DNA of 34,341 nucleotides from Chloroflexota bacterium (GCA_013152435.1 JAADGJ010000121.1:1-34341); one strand, 5' to 3'; shown: positions 1 to 8,819, counted from the first letter of the stretch. Numbers and translations are program-made. The notes: generated from the sequence alone by a model not told the origin.

Positions 1-24
1 AGGGGCGATTCATGAATCGCCCCT
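1..24. repeat. Perfect 24-bp palindrome at the left edge
   Basis: Bases 1-12 are the exact reverse complement of 13-24; the core reads GATTCATGAATC, flanked by GGGGC and GCCCC. The minus-strand glycosyltransferase frame reads straight through it without a stop. Such GC-rich palindromes resemble dispersed REP-like elements of large bacterial genomes. Whether this one is dispersed cannot be judged from a single copy. Confidence 0.75.
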
Positions 25-2939
25 GCCCACAGGTAGGTGGCGGCAGATAAATTCCCCATCCCCAGCGGAAGCAGCACACGTCCGTCGGGGCGGGGGGCAC
101 CGTCCACCACGACGGGCAGCCGCCGGCCGGTGCGCGGCTCGTACAACCCCACGGCCAGCATGTGCACCGGGCCGGACGAGGCCGGCGCGACGATCGTGTA
201 CTCATCTGTGATCACCTCGCCGGGAAGCCAGCTCGTGGTGGGCGCCCGCCCATCGATCGGCATCCGATCGATCTGGGCCACGATGTCCCCATCCGGCCCC
301 AGGGCGTGCACGAAGACCGTGTAGGACGTGTCGATCTCCCCATCTGCCTGCCAGTACAGCGTCACCCGCAACGGCTTCCCCGGCTGTGGCGGGTCGGGAT
401 CGAGGTCGTATCCCAGTAGCCGGATATGCTCACCGAGTCGGGCGTTCACCGCGTGTCGCGGCGCCGGGGACGTGAACGTGTGCGGCCGCCCGGCTATCTC
501 AACGTGTCCCAGCGTCACCCGGCCCAGCGGGCGACCCACGAGGTCCTCCGCTTCCAGGATCACGGCGTACGTCCCATCCGGGGGACCCGCCGGCAACAGC
601 GCTCCCCACCGCTCCAACACCAACTCCCCGGCCCGCCACCGCCCTGGCGGGTAGCGAGGGCTGATCTCGTGCTTGCCGGAGCGCTGCCACGATCGCCCAT
701 CTCCGGCCTCCAGGCGCAGGCGGAGGCGGATCGGATCGGGCGCGTCCCGGGTGGCTCGCCAGTACAACGCCAGAGGCAGGGTTCCCCCTTCCGGGTAGCT
801 CCCCTCCGTCAGATGCCACCCCTCCAGTCGGATGGCATCCCATGTGACGTCTGCTGGGGTGGTGGGGAGATCATCCGGCGGCATTCCGACGGGGCCGGGC
901 GTCACCCGAAGCGAGGCGATGGCGGCCACGTCCCCTACGGGCGTCCCATCCGTGCGATGTGCCTCCAGCGTGCGCCGGGTGCTCGGGCTGTACCACCCTA
1001 TCAGAAGCCGGTATGACCCCGGCGGCGTGCCCGCTGGTATCCGGACGCGCTGCACGTCTCGGATCAACATGCCCGGCCGCCAGGCGCTTAGCGGCAGGAA
1101 TCCGCCCACCGGGGCCCCATGGCTGCGGCTCCACTCCAGCCCCTCCTCGTCCCTCACGATCGACGCGACCAGGAAGTCCTCTGCGTCGAAGGGGGCCAGG
1201 GGCTCCCAGTAGAGGGTGACGACCGCCTCGCTCCCGGCCGTGACCTCCGGAGCACTGAGCTCCACGCCGCGCAGCCGCACGATCCCACCGAACTCCATCG
1301 GCGATTGGCTCAGGCGGGCCACGTCGGCCGGTCGAGCCATCGGTCCCGGGAAGATGGGGACGTAAGCCACGCCGTGCATCCACACCACATCGTATGCGGG
1401 CTGGCCGTTGAAGTAGGCCAGGATCTCCTGATTGGGCTGGCGCTGCCATTGATTGACATAACTGGCGATGAAGTGGGACCGGGCCCAGTTCCAGATGCCA
1501 TCAGCGTCCCTGTCGGCCAGCTTCACCGTGTGGCCAGGGAAGTGGGGGGCGAAGCTTCCCGGATACCAGGCGGCGACGGTCAGCTCGGCCGCGTCGGGCA
1601 GGGAGGCCAGCCGTTGGGCGGCGATGTCCAGCCCCTCGCCCACGCCGATGGGCAGCACGCGTTGCGCGACGCGAGGGCCGCCCAGCAGGGGATTGTAGTA
1701 GCTGAAGTAGTCGGGGTAGAAGGCCAGGGCCAGCGCCGCCTGGACGATGACTAGGGCCGGGAGGGCCCAGTGGCCCCATCGCATCCTCGTGCGCGTGTTC
1801 GCCAACGCTTCCGAGAGGTCGACCCATCCCCGCGCGGCGATGAAGGCCAGCGGAGGCAGCGCGGGCAGCAGGTAGCGATCGATCTTGGTGGCGTCCAGGG
1901 AGAGGGCGAGCACGAGGGTGATCACAAAGGTGGCCAACGCCAGGGCGGGCCGGCCGTGCCCGATGTCCCGTCCGCGTCGGGCGAGGCCGATCCCCAGCGC
2001 GATCAGCGTGCCCAGGAGGGTGATCGGCGAGGCTCGAAACAGGAGCACGACGGGATAGAAGAGCGGCCCCGGATCGAAGGTGCGCTCTCCCAGGAAGAAG
2101 GATAGACGGGAGCCCAGCTCTCGTCCGGTCAGATCGGGCCACCAGCGGGCCAGCGTGGGGATGGGATCGGTCCACAGCGCAGGCCAGACGGCCCACGCCG
2201 TGATGAGCGTGGCTCCGGCGAGCAGCAGATTCGCTCTCAGGAGGCCACCGACGCCCCGGCGCTCGGCCCAGGGCGCCGTGATCTCATGGGCGATCAGCCA
2301 CAGCACCAGAAGCGGGCCGGCGACGAGGGTCGGCAGCTTGCTCATCACGGCCAACCCCAGACAGACGCCGGACAGCGCCACGTAGCGCTCGCCGCCACGG
2401 CCTCGCAGGTGGACCAGCATGGCCAGCATCGCCAGCAGAACGAAGCTGGCCGCCAGCGCATCGGGGACGATGACCCGGGCGTGGGCCAGGTAGTAGGGCT
2501 CGAAGAGCAGGAGGGCGGCCGCCAGTGCGGCGACTCGGCGGTCGAGGGCGCGAGCTCCCAGCCGGTAGATGGCGGCCAGCAGCCCGGCGGTGATCGGGGC
2601 CAGGACGATCCGGGCCCATATGTAGTGGGACAGCCCGGGATAGGGGACGCCCAGGAGCTCGTTCAACCAGGGCACCAGCGCCTGGTCCGTTTGCCCCCGC
2701 GCTTGCAGAAAGGCGTGCTCCAGGGCCAGCCCGCCGCCGATCAGCCACATGCTGAGGACGCCCGGATGGGCGCCGCCGTAGGTGGCCGGGAGATCCCCGG
2801 TGAGCAGGCTGCGCAGGAAGTCGGCCCCCTCGCGCAGCCAGTGGAAGCTGTCCACCTCGATCGGGTGGCCGATGGCCAGGAGGCGCAGGAGGATGGCGAG
2901 TAGGAACAGCCACAACGTGGGATGGCGGGGTCGGCTCAT
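1..2939 (-). CDS. GT39-like membrane glycosyltransferase, 3' end beyond window
   Basis: At least 979 codons are open from an ATG at 2937-2939 to the left edge, with no stop, so the C-terminus is missing. The N-terminal half is polytopic. It has an early acidic loop (IEVDSFHWLREGADF) and an HPG motif (GGAHPGV), the arrangement of the PMT/ArnT-like GT39 clan, which transfers sugar from a polyprenyl-phosphate donor on the outer face of the membrane. A later motif, DATKIDRYLLPALPPLAF, is shared with the paralogue at 13088-15184 (ETKFDRYLIPIYPALAL). The last ~450 residues are soluble and beta-rich, with repeated LYW and GTY motifs typical of the tails of these chloroflexal proteins. It starts 22 nt after the upstream gene ends, so co-transcription is likely. 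The acceptor is unknown. Confidence 0.85.
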   Translation of the reverse strand, partial: MSRPRHPTLWLFLLAILLRLLAIGHPIEVDSFHWLREGADFLRSLLTGDLPATYGGAHPGVLSMWLIGGGLALEHAFLQARGQTDQALVPWLNELLGVPYPGLSHYIWARIVLAPITAGLLAAIYRLGARALDRRVAALAAALLLFEPYYLAHARVIVPDALAASFVLLAMLAMLVHLRGRGGERYVALSGVCLGLAVMSKLPTLVAGPLLVLWLIAHEITAPWAERRGVGGLLRANLLLAGATLITAWAVWPALWTDPIPTLARWWPDLTGRELGSRLSFFLGERTFDPGPLFYPVVLLFRASPITLLGTLIALGIGLARRGRDIGHGRPALALATFVITLVLALSLDATKIDRYLLPALPPLAFIAARGWVDLSEALANTRTRMRWGHWALPALVIVQAALALAFYPDYFSYYNPLLGGPRVAQRVLPIGVGEGLDIAAQRLASLPDAAELTVAAWYPGSFAPHFPGHTVKLADRDADGIWNWARSHFIASYVNQWQRQPNQEILAYFNGQPAYDVVWMHGVAYVPIFPGPMARPADVARLSQSPMEFGGIVRLRGVELSAPEVTAGSEAVVTLYWEPLAPFDAEDFLVASIVRDEEGLEWSRSHGAPVGGFLPLSAWRPGMLIRDVQRVRIPAGTPPGSYRLLIGWYSPSTRRTLEAHRTDGTPVGDVAAIASLRVTPGPVGMPPDDLPTTPADVTWDAIRLEGWHLTEGSYPEGGTLPLALYWRATRDAPDPIRLRLRLEAGDGRSWQRSGKHEISPRYPPGRWRAGELVLERWGALLPAGPPDGTYAVILEAEDLVGRPLGRVTLGHVEIAGRPHTFTSPAPRHAVNARLGEHIRLLGYDLDPDPPQPGKPLRVTLYWQADGEIDTSYTVFVHALGPDGDIVAQIDRMPIDGRAPTTSWLPGEVITDEYTIVAPASSGPVHMLAVGLYEPRTGRRLPVVVDGAPRPDGRVLLPLGMGNLSAATYLWAGAIHESP

Positions 2940-2961
2940 GGTGCCCTTGCTCCGGACGGCG

Positions 2962-5202
2962 TCACCCGTTTCGTGCCCTGTCTCGCCAGGCTCGCCACAG
3001 CCGGGGCAGCACGCGCAGACGCTGTGGCAACAGGATGCGATCGCCGGCTGGCCGACCGGCGGCGTCCGTCGCCGTAAGCCGCACGCCTGTGGCCGGATCG
3101 TACATGCCCACCTCGATGGGATAGTCACCCGCCCGTGCATCCCACGGGACGCGCAGCCGGTAGCGGTCGACGATGAGCGTCTGCTCCGGCCAGGTGTCGG
3201 TGGGCATGGTCCCGTTCACGGGCGGGTTGTCCTGTCCGGCTGCCAGCGTGCCCTCCGGCGTGAGCAGGTGCGTGAACACGGTGTAGTTCCCCTCGGCTGC
3301 CCCCACCCGAGCCCAATACAACATCAGGGTGATCTTCTGTCCGGGCATGGCCAGCGGCGGGTCCACGTGGGCGCCAACCAGGCGGAAGCGGCCGTCGAGC
3401 GTGCCCATCCCTGCGAGCGCCCATTCGGCATTCATCCCGGTCCGGTAGAGCGCGCCGCCGGGCATGGCCCACCGGATGACCGGCCGGCCGTCGATCAGTT
3501 GCCTGACGGCATCCGTTCCCTCATCGTCGCCCACCCAGATCCACAGCGGCGCCTCCGATCGGGCCAGCGAGGCCAGCCGCTCCTCTCGTCGCGGCCCCGC
3601 GATCAGCACCAGGTTTGCCCGATCGTGAAGGAAGGGGTACAGGTGGCGAAATGCCATCTGGTCGGTGAGGACGAGCGTGATCGGCTCGGCCCGGGCCTGG
3701 GTGCGGAGGAAGATCGCCGCCGGCCCGTAGCGATCCTTCAGCAGCCGGGAGGATCGGTAGGCCTCCCGAGCGGGCGGTATCAGTAGCAGCCCGCCGATCA
3801 CGACGAGCGCCATGGCCGCCCATGCGACCCGCGGCCACCAGCGGGGCGGCGCCAGGTTGGGGCGCACGACCATCGCGCCCATCTCGATGGTCAGCGCCAG
3901 CATCAGGACCGCCCGGGCGATCGCCACCGCGCCCAGCAGCCAGGGGGCCTCCGTCAGCATGCCGGCCAGGATCGGGTGTTCCACGGCGCTGAGCGCGGCC
4001 AGCAGGATGGCATAGGCCAGGCCGCGCAGGTTGGGCAGCAGCAGGACGATAAAGGGCAGCAGGTAGACCAGGTACTGAGGATTCCACGCCTTGAAGTACA
4101 GGAAGAGCAGGGAGGTGGTGAAGCCTGCCACGGCCACGGTGCGTTGTGGCGTGCGATCGTTCCAGCGACGCGTCCAGACGGCCAGATAGATCAGGCCGAA
4201 GATCGCCGTGATGATGGGCCAGGGGAGGCGGGATTCGTATAGCGAGACGTCGGCGGACGGATCGGATCGGTCGCCGACGATGGCGCCGATGTGATCGAAG
4301 CCGTCCAGCAGGGCCCATACGGTGGACCAGCCGGAGCGGGCGACCAGGCTGCGGGCGAAGGCGGTGAAGTAGGCCGGGCTCAGGCTGTATGCGAAGGCGG
4401 CGACGAGGAGCACGACGAGCAGGGCGGAGAGGATGAGCGCGGCCCATCGCCGGGGGCCGCGCAGGGCGCGCACGGCCGGCCCCATCATGACGACGGGGAA
4501 CAGCTTGATGGCCGTTCCGGTGCCGATGGCCAGCCCGGCCCAGATGGGGCGCGCGGCTAGCACGGCCCACAGCCCCAGGAGCATGAAGGCCAATGGGAAC
4601 GCGTCGAAGGCGCTGGTGAGCGTGTAAACGGGCGTGAAGAGTCCGGCGTATAGCCAGGCCGTCCGCAGCGCCCGCTCTCGGCCCCAGGCGCGTCGGGCGA
4701 TGCCGTACAGCGCGATGAGGCTGAGCGCCTCCCAGAGGAGGAGGAAGAGCACCAGCGCGGCGTTGAACCACAGCCGGGCGTCCTCCCATAGGGGGATGGG
4801 GCGCGTCCATTTATATAGCGCAACGGTGATCCAGGGGAACGGCGGTGGGTATTCCGACCAGTAGTCCCGGAAGGGGAGGGTGCCGTAGTCGATCTGGCTG
4901 GCGCCACCCAGGTAGAAGATGAAGTCGGAGTAGTCGCGCACGTACCCGCCCGGTCGGTACAGGAGCCCCGCGAACAGCCGGAAGGTGATGAACAGCACCA
5001 GCAAGAGCATGAACTCGGGGAGCCGGCCCTCCTCTCGCCGGTGGGGGGCGGCCGCCGCGAGAGCGGTATCTCCGGATGCCTTGTGCGAGGGCTCGGCGGT
5101 GGAGGCTTCCCGCGCGCCGATCAGGGACCGGAGGCGCGCCAGCACAGCCCGAGGGGACCATCCGTGGCTGTCGCGATCAGTCGTGTCCGGTGTGGGTCTC
5201 AT
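2962..5202 (-). CDS. GT87/DUF2029-like polytopic glycosyltransferase
   Basis: A 746-residue membrane protein from the ATG at 5202. A GTG at 5310 would add 36 residues of low-complexity His-rich sequence; I prefer the internal ATG, which has GAGAG about 14 nt upstream. About 60 basic or polar residues precede the first TM segment. Family signs are the acidic loop DYSDF (residues 90-94), YPPPFPW (118-124), and a KLFPVV motif within a TM-rich middle, as in DUF2029/GT87 polyprenyl-phosphate mannosyltransferases. The C-terminal ~170 residues form a beta-rich domain with LMLYWARVG and a predicted sugar-binding-like fold shared with its neighbours. It is probably first in an operon with the downstream glycosyltransferase. 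The sugar and acceptor are unknown. Confidence 0.85.
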   Translation of the reverse strand: MRPTPDTTDRDSHGWSPRAVLARLRSLIGAREASTAEPSHKASGDTALAAAAPHRREEGRLPEFMLLLVLFITFRLFAGLLYRPGGYVRDYSDFIFYLGGASQIDYGTLPFRDYWSEYPPPFPWITVALYKWTRPIPLWEDARLWFNAALVLFLLLWEALSLIALYGIARRAWGRERALRTAWLYAGLFTPVYTLTSAFDAFPLAFMLLGLWAVLAARPIWAGLAIGTGTAIKLFPVVMMGPAVRALRGPRRWAALILSALLVVLLVAAFAYSLSPAYFTAFARSLVARSGWSTVWALLDGFDHIGAIVGDRSDPSADVSLYESRLPWPIITAIFGLIYLAVWTRRWNDRTPQRTVAVAGFTTSLLFLYFKAWNPQYLVYLLPFIVLLLPNLRGLAYAILLAALSAVEHPILAGMLTEAPWLLGAVAIARAVLMLALTIEMGAMVVRPNLAPPRWWPRVAWAAMALVVIGGLLLIPPAREAYRSSRLLKDRYGPAAIFLRTQARAEPITLVLTDQMAFRHLYPFLHDRANLVLIAGPRREERLASLARSEAPLWIWVGDDEGTDAVRQLIDGRPVIRWAMPGGALYRTGMNAEWALAGMGTLDGRFRLVGAHVDPPLAMPGQKITLMLYWARVGAAEGNYTVFTHLLTPEGTLAAGQDNPPVNGTMPTDTWPEQTLIVDRYRLRVPWDARAGDYPIEVGMYDPATGVRLTATDAAGRPAGDRILLPQRLRVLPRLWRAWRDRARNG

Positions 5203-5310
5203 GGCGATCACAGATCTCTCGGGATGCGCATGGGATGTGATGGCATGGCCGGTGCTCTGTGCGTGGCTCGGGGACCACGCGGTGCGATGCCGATGCGGAT
5301 CATGGATCAC

Positions 5311-5714
5311 ATCCTGGAAGGCGCTGGCTGGATGTTCCTTTTCCGGGTAGCGTATCCAAAATGGGAGATTCCGCCCTCAGGGCTCCCCGCTGTATTTCCA
5401 CCGAAAAAGATACGCTGCCCTTTCCCGTCCGTGTTTGCTCCGAGTAGACGCTGCGGTTACAATCGGACAAAATATATTGAGCCGGATACCGGGATGTTGG
5501 CGATGGGATGTTCCATCGTCCTCCCTTTTGCCTGAGAAGATCCCCTCCACAGAAACCCGACTTTCCAGCTTGCACCCGTCTCTCTCAGCCTTCTCCCCGG
5601 GCCGTGGATCGCTTGGGGGTATTCTACGGAAAGATCCCGTCTAGTCAATTCGTCAATCGCTGGTGGCATCACAGGGAAACGTGAGATGCGGAGAAAGGCA
5701 GGGAAAGGATTCCG
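5311..5714. other. Divergent intergenic region, 404 bp
   Basis: Separates the minus-strand glycosyltransferase pair from the plus-strand nucleotidyltransferase pair. It holds one convincing plus-strand promoter (5435-5463), an A/T-rich patch just after it (5468-5480) and a 6-bp hairpin (CGATGG/CCATCG, 5501-5518). I see no gene with coding character and no RNA gene. The minus-strand promoter for the glycosyltransferase pair must lie here or just inside, but none stands out. Confidence 0.6.
5435..5463 (+). promoter_or_regulatory. Putative sigma70-type promoter
   Basis: TTGCTC (5435-5440), 17-bp spacer, TACAAT (5458-5463). This matches the consensus well. It would leave a ~245-nt leader before the nucleotidyltransferase at 5715, which is long, so another nearer start site is possible. 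Confidence 0.5.
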
Positions 5715-6548
5715 ATGATGGTCCGTGCGGCTGACCTCACCTCTTACCCCGACGTGGATCTCGTGCTGCGCGCGTTGCTCGCAGGCGTGCGGGAGGTGCT
5801 CGGGGAGCGCTTCGTCGGCTTGTACGTGCATGGCTCCCTCGCGATCGGGGATTTCGATCCCCTGCGGAGCGATGTGGATTTCGTCGTCGTTACCGATGGC
5901 GAACTCCCGGACGAGATGCTCCCGGCTCTGGAGGCGATGCATGCCCGCCTCGCCGCCAGCGGGATGAGGTGGGCGAAGAAACTGGAGGGCTCGTACATCC
6001 CACGGGACGCGCTCCGCCGTTACGATCCCGCGCGTGCGCGGCATCCCGCTCTGCGCGTGGACGGGAGCTTCGGCGTGGATGGGCACGGAAGCGATTGGGT
6101 GATCCAGCGCCACATCCTCCGAGAGAGGGGGATCGTGGTGGCGGGGCCCTCCCCGCGAGATCTGATCGATCCGGTCCGGCCGGATGAGCTGCGACGAGCC
6201 GCACTGGGGATACTGCATGAGTGGTGGGCGCCGATGCTGCGCGATCCCACCCTGTTGCGCAGCCGTGAATATCAGGCCTACGCGGTCCTCACCATGTGCC
6301 GCTCCCTCTACACGCTTCAGCACGGCGACGTCGCCCCGAAGTCGGTCGCGGCGCGATGGGCGCAGAGGACGCTCGACGGGCGGTGGAAAACGCTCATCGA
6401 GCGGGCTCTGGCGTGGCCTCGCGGCCCGCAGCCGGATGCGATGCGGGAGACGCTGGCCTTCATACACCACACCCTGGAGCGCAGCCGCCGGCTCGCGGCA
6501 TCCTCTGGCGGGGCAGAGGACCTCTCGCCTCCGCAGGATCATACCTGA
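5715..6548 (+). CDS. AadA-like nucleotidyltransferase with DUF4111-type C-terminus
   Basis: 277 residues. The N-terminal nucleotidyltransferase fold has the signature HGSLAIGDFDPLRSDVDF: G40-S41, then the metal-binding pair D53 and D55. The C-terminal helical half (YAVLTMCRSLYTLQHGDVAPK, then AARWA) matches the DUF4111 domain of aminoglycoside 3''-adenylyltransferases. The family transfers AMP to small molecules; many chromosomal members have no shown resistance role, so the substrate here is open. Tandem ATGs at 5715 and 5718 follow GGGAAAGGA. It is 17 nt upstream of a second, shorter-motif nucleotidyltransferase, probably in one operon. Confidence 0.85.
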   Translation: MMVRAADLTSYPDVDLVLRALLAGVREVLGERFVGLYVHGSLAIGDFDPLRSDVDFVVVTDGELPDEMLPALEAMHARLAASGMRWAKKLEGSYIPRDALRRYDPARARHPALRVDGSFGVDGHGSDWVIQRHILRERGIVVAGPSPRDLIDPVRPDELRRAALGILHEWWAPMLRDPTLLRSREYQAYAVLTMCRSLYTLQHGDVAPKSVAARWAQRTLDGRWKTLIERALAWPRGPQPDAMRETLAFIHHTLERSRRLAASSGGAEDLSPPQDHT

Positions 6549-6565
6549 CCATTGGAGGGTTTCCC

Positions 6566-7414
6566 ATGTTTCGATTCGTCCCGTCCGCCAGCAGCCGGAT
6601 GACGCTCGCGGAGGTCGTGGACCGGCTCGCCCGGAACGAGAGGGTGTCCGGGGTGCTCGTCATCGGATCGACCCGGCGGGATGCGTTGACGCCCGCCAGC
6701 GATTACGACCTGATCGTGGTGTTGTCGGAGAACCCGCTGTCCCTCCACGTTGGAGTGACCTATATCGATCATCGGCTAACCGATCTCATCTTCTTGCGCG
6801 GGGAGCAGATCGAGCAGGTTCTGGCGCTCGATGCGCCCGTGGATGGAGACGCGTGGCTGGGCAGGATCGTCCGTTGGCTTCAGGATGGCCGCATCGTTTG
6901 GGATCGCACCGGCCGACTGGCCCAGGCCCAGCGAAAGGTGAGGCACGGGGATTGGCTGGTGCCGTTGGACGTGGCCGATGCCTATGGGCCATGGTTCCGG
7001 GTGAACTACAACCTCGTGCAAACGGGCCGGATGCTGCGATCGGAGGACCCCGTTTACCTCGTGGCCGCAGACGTGCGAATGGCCCTGTACGGGCCGTTGG
7101 ACCTGCTCTTCGGCTACTTTGCGATCCGGGGATTGCGCTGGGAGGGGGACAAGTGGGCGATTCGCTACCTGATGGCCCATGACCCCGAGTACCTGGAATT
7201 GCTGCGAGTGTTCATCGCGGAGCCGGATCGAGGGCGGAAGTTTCGGCTGTATGAGGAACTGGCCGCCAGGACAGTGGCCCCCGTGGGGGAGCTCTGGTCG
7301 GGGGAGGTGTCCGTGATGGAGTTCGAGGGAAGAGTGGGGCTGGAGATCGTGGAGGCGGCCTCTGGCTTCTGGGATGAGCTGATCGGTGCGGGCGATCAGC
7401 CGTCTGCCGGGTAA
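6566..7414 (+). CDS. Minimal-motif nucleotidyltransferase domain protein
   Basis: 282 residues from the ATG at 6566, which follows a good ribosome site (TGGAGGG). The active-site signature is VIGSTRRDALTPASDYDL: G34-S35 and the acidic pair D46, D48, as in the polymerase-beta-like nucleotidyltransferase superfamily. The ~200 residues after it are mostly helical with no domain I can name. It is not closely similar in sequence to its upstream neighbour outside the signature, so this is a tandem of distant relatives rather than a recent duplication. Function unknown; nucleotidylation of a small molecule or protein is the family expectation. An in-frame start at 6296 would overlap the upstream gene and is unlikely. 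Confidence 0.8.
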   Translation: MFRFVPSASSRMTLAEVVDRLARNERVSGVLVIGSTRRDALTPASDYDLIVVLSENPLSLHVGVTYIDHRLTDLIFLRGEQIEQVLALDAPVDGDAWLGRIVRWLQDGRIVWDRTGRLAQAQRKVRHGDWLVPLDVADAYGPWFRVNYNLVQTGRMLRSEDPVYLVAADVRMALYGPLDLLFGYFAIRGLRWEGDKWAIRYLMAHDPEYLELLRVFIAEPDRGRKFRLYEELAARTVAPVGELWSGEVSVMEFEGRVGLEIVEAASGFWDELIGAGDQPSAG

Positions 7415-7453
7415 CGCTCCGGAGGGCCCCCACAGCCTCTTGCCCGATCCCGG

Positions 7454-7476
7454 CCCGGATCCCTCTCGGGTTCGGG
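7454..7476 (+). terminator. Stem-loop after the nucleotidyltransferase pair
   Basis: A CCCGGA-CCC arm pairs with GGGTTCGGG around a TCTC tetraloop, with one bulge and one wobble. No T-tract follows, so it is a weak terminator candidate or a stabilising 3' hairpin. Confidence 0.3.
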
Positions 7477-7682
7477 AATGCGGGCCAGGGGTAGCGACGG
7501 CTCCCACGCCGCCTGGGTAGTAGGACACCTATACGATTGTCTGAGGCGTCTCGCGTGGCTAGAATCCTGGTAGCGGGACGTTGCCTGTGGTGGACATGGC
7601 GTTGCCGTGTCCTATCCGAGGCTCCTCGGGCGAAGGAGTCGCCACTCTGCCATCAGACTGTCACAAGTTTGCAACAACTCTT

Positions 7683-7691
7683 TGCTATGCT
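7683..7691 (+). promoter_or_regulatory. Extended -10 promoter candidate for the module protein
   Basis: TGCTATGCT gives an extended -10 (TG-n-TATGCT). No good -35 hexamer is found at 16-18 bp. The predicted start near 7698 lies just before the 15-bp palindrome at 7702-7716. Confidence 0.35.
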
Positions 7692-7701
7692 GGGACCGGC
7701 G

Positions 7702-7716
7702 TGAACGATTCGTTCA
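7702..7716. promoter_or_regulatory. 15-bp palindrome, possible operator
   Basis: TGAACGA-T-TCGTTCA is a perfect inverted repeat with a single central base. It sits at about +5 to +19 of the candidate promoter, a typical repressor position. The binding protein is unknown; OmpR-type regulators usually bind direct repeats, so it is probably not the neighbouring regulator. Confidence 0.3.
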
Positions 7717-7777
7717 TGGCGTGGAGGTCCGGGGACCCGACCGAGATTTCGAAAGGCAGTCTGAACAGGAGTGGCGA

Positions 7778-8791
7778 ATGATGAGGAAGGAAACGGCTTT
7801 CTTGGGGCTTCGCTGGGTGATCGCGTTGGTTGTGATCGGCATGCTCATCGTGCTGTCGCCTTCTGTGGCATGGGCGCAGGCCCCCGTGGATGAGCAGCCG
7901 GCCGGGCAGGTGGACTCCGATGAGCCCGAGGGGGTGGACTGGATCGCGATCATCGTGGAGAGGCTGGGCATCAGCGAGGATGAGCTGTTCGATGCCCTGG
8001 CCGACGGTCAGAGCATCGCCGATGTGGCCCGGAGCAAGGGCGTCGATCCCGAAGCCCTCGTGGACGCCATCGTCGCGGCGGAGTCGGTCTGGATCGATGA
8101 GCTGGTGGCCAGAGGGGAACTGATCGAGGAAGAGGCGGCTGCGCTCAAGGAGGAAATCCGGCAGTTCGCCGTGGAGTTCGTTTACGAGGAGGGGATCGAG
8201 GTCATCGAGCCCGAGGAGGTGGATTGGTTCGCCATCGTCGAAGAGGTGCTGGGCCTGAGCGAGGATGAGCTGTGCGAGGCGTTGGCGGATGGTCGGAGCC
8301 TCGCCGATGTGGCTCGCGATCGGGGGATGGATCCCGAGGCCCTCGTGGACGCCATCGTCGCGGCGGAGCGGGCCTGGATCGACGATCTGGTGGCGGATGG
8401 CTCCCTCACGGCGGAAGAGGCGGAGGAGTGGATCGCGGAGATTCGAGAGTTCGCCGTCGAGTTTGTGAACGAGCCATGGGAGGAATCCGGCGTAGATTGG
8501 ATCTCCATCGCTGCTGAGAAGCTGGGCCTCGGCGAGGATGAGCTGCTCGAGATGCTGGATTCGGGTAAGAGCATCGCGGACGTGGCCCGCAGCCGGGGAC
8601 TTGAGCCTCAGAGCATCGTGGACGCCATCGTCGCGGCGGAACAGGCCTGGGTGGACGGGCTGGTGGCGGATGGCTCCATGACGCTGGAGGAGGCCGCGGA
8701 ATGGATGGCGGATGTCAGGATGTGGGCTGAGGAATTCGTCAATGAGCGCCTGGGTGCTGAGGCTGCGGTCGTCGTTCCGCTGAGCGCCTGA
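7778..8791 (+). CDS. Secreted three-module helical repeat protein
   Basis: 337 residues from the first of two adjacent ATGs (7778, 7781), 6 nt after AGGAG. A signal peptide (basic MMRKETAF, hydrophobic core to residue ~30) ends at AWA-QAP, so cleavage is likely after residue 33. The mature protein is three tandem acidic, helical modules at ~53-141, 148-232 and 239-323. Each has the order VDW..I, LG(I/L)-x-EDEL, S(I/L)ADVAR..G, VDAIVAAE..W(I/V)D, LVA-x-G, EEA, then a final aromatic helix. No membrane anchor, Cys pair or catalytic motif is seen. The pattern resembles widespread uncharacterised secreted helical repeats of Gram-positive and chloroflexal proteins. The histidine kinase downstream carries the same module in its sensor, so I infer a ligand, co-sensor or decoy role. 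A hairpin at 8820-8859 separates it from the regulator gene. Confidence 0.85.
   Translation: MMRKETAFLGLRWVIALVVIGMLIVLSPSVAWAQAPVDEQPAGQVDSDEPEGVDWIAIIVERLGISEDELFDALADGQSIADVARSKGVDPEALVDAIVAAESVWIDELVARGELIEEEAAALKEEIRQFAVEFVYEEGIEVIEPEEVDWFAIVEEVLGLSEDELCEALADGRSLADVARDRGMDPEALVDAIVAAERAWIDDLVADGSLTAEEAEEWIAEIREFAVEFVNEPWEESGVDWISIAAEKLGLGEDELLEMLDSGKSIADVARSRGLEPQSIVDAIVAAEQAWVDGLVADGSMTLEEAAEWMADVRMWAEEFVNERLGAEAAVVVPLSA
7934..8746 (+). repeat. Three in-frame tandem module repeats
   Basis: Units at about 7934-8200, 8219-8473 and 8492-8746. Beyond protein similarity, all three share the identical run GACGCCATCGTCGCGGCGGA, and two share CCTCGTGGACGCC before it. This suggests recent duplication or ongoing gene conversion. 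A more diverged fourth copy is at 9885-10121. Confidence 0.8.
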
Positions 8792-8819
8792 GTGCGCTTG
8801 TGGGCCATCTCGCTTCAGA

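Larger units (their letters stand above)
7415..7777. other. Intergenic region, 363 bp, upstream of the module protein
   Basis: Holds a GC-rich hairpin (7454-7476), an extended -10 promoter candidate (7683-7691) with a 15-bp palindrome just downstream (7702-7716), and the ribosome site AGGAG (7767-7771). No coding sequence is supported, although the module protein frame stays open upstream to 7607. Confidence 0.55.

Noticed and set aside
871-2913. Several minus-strand open frames (871-1449, 1501-2196, 2284-2913) that suggest a broken gene
   Set aside because: They are out-of-frame shadows. Translating the frame from the ATG at 2937-2939 stays open to base 1 and gives one continuous GT39-like protein with family motifs.
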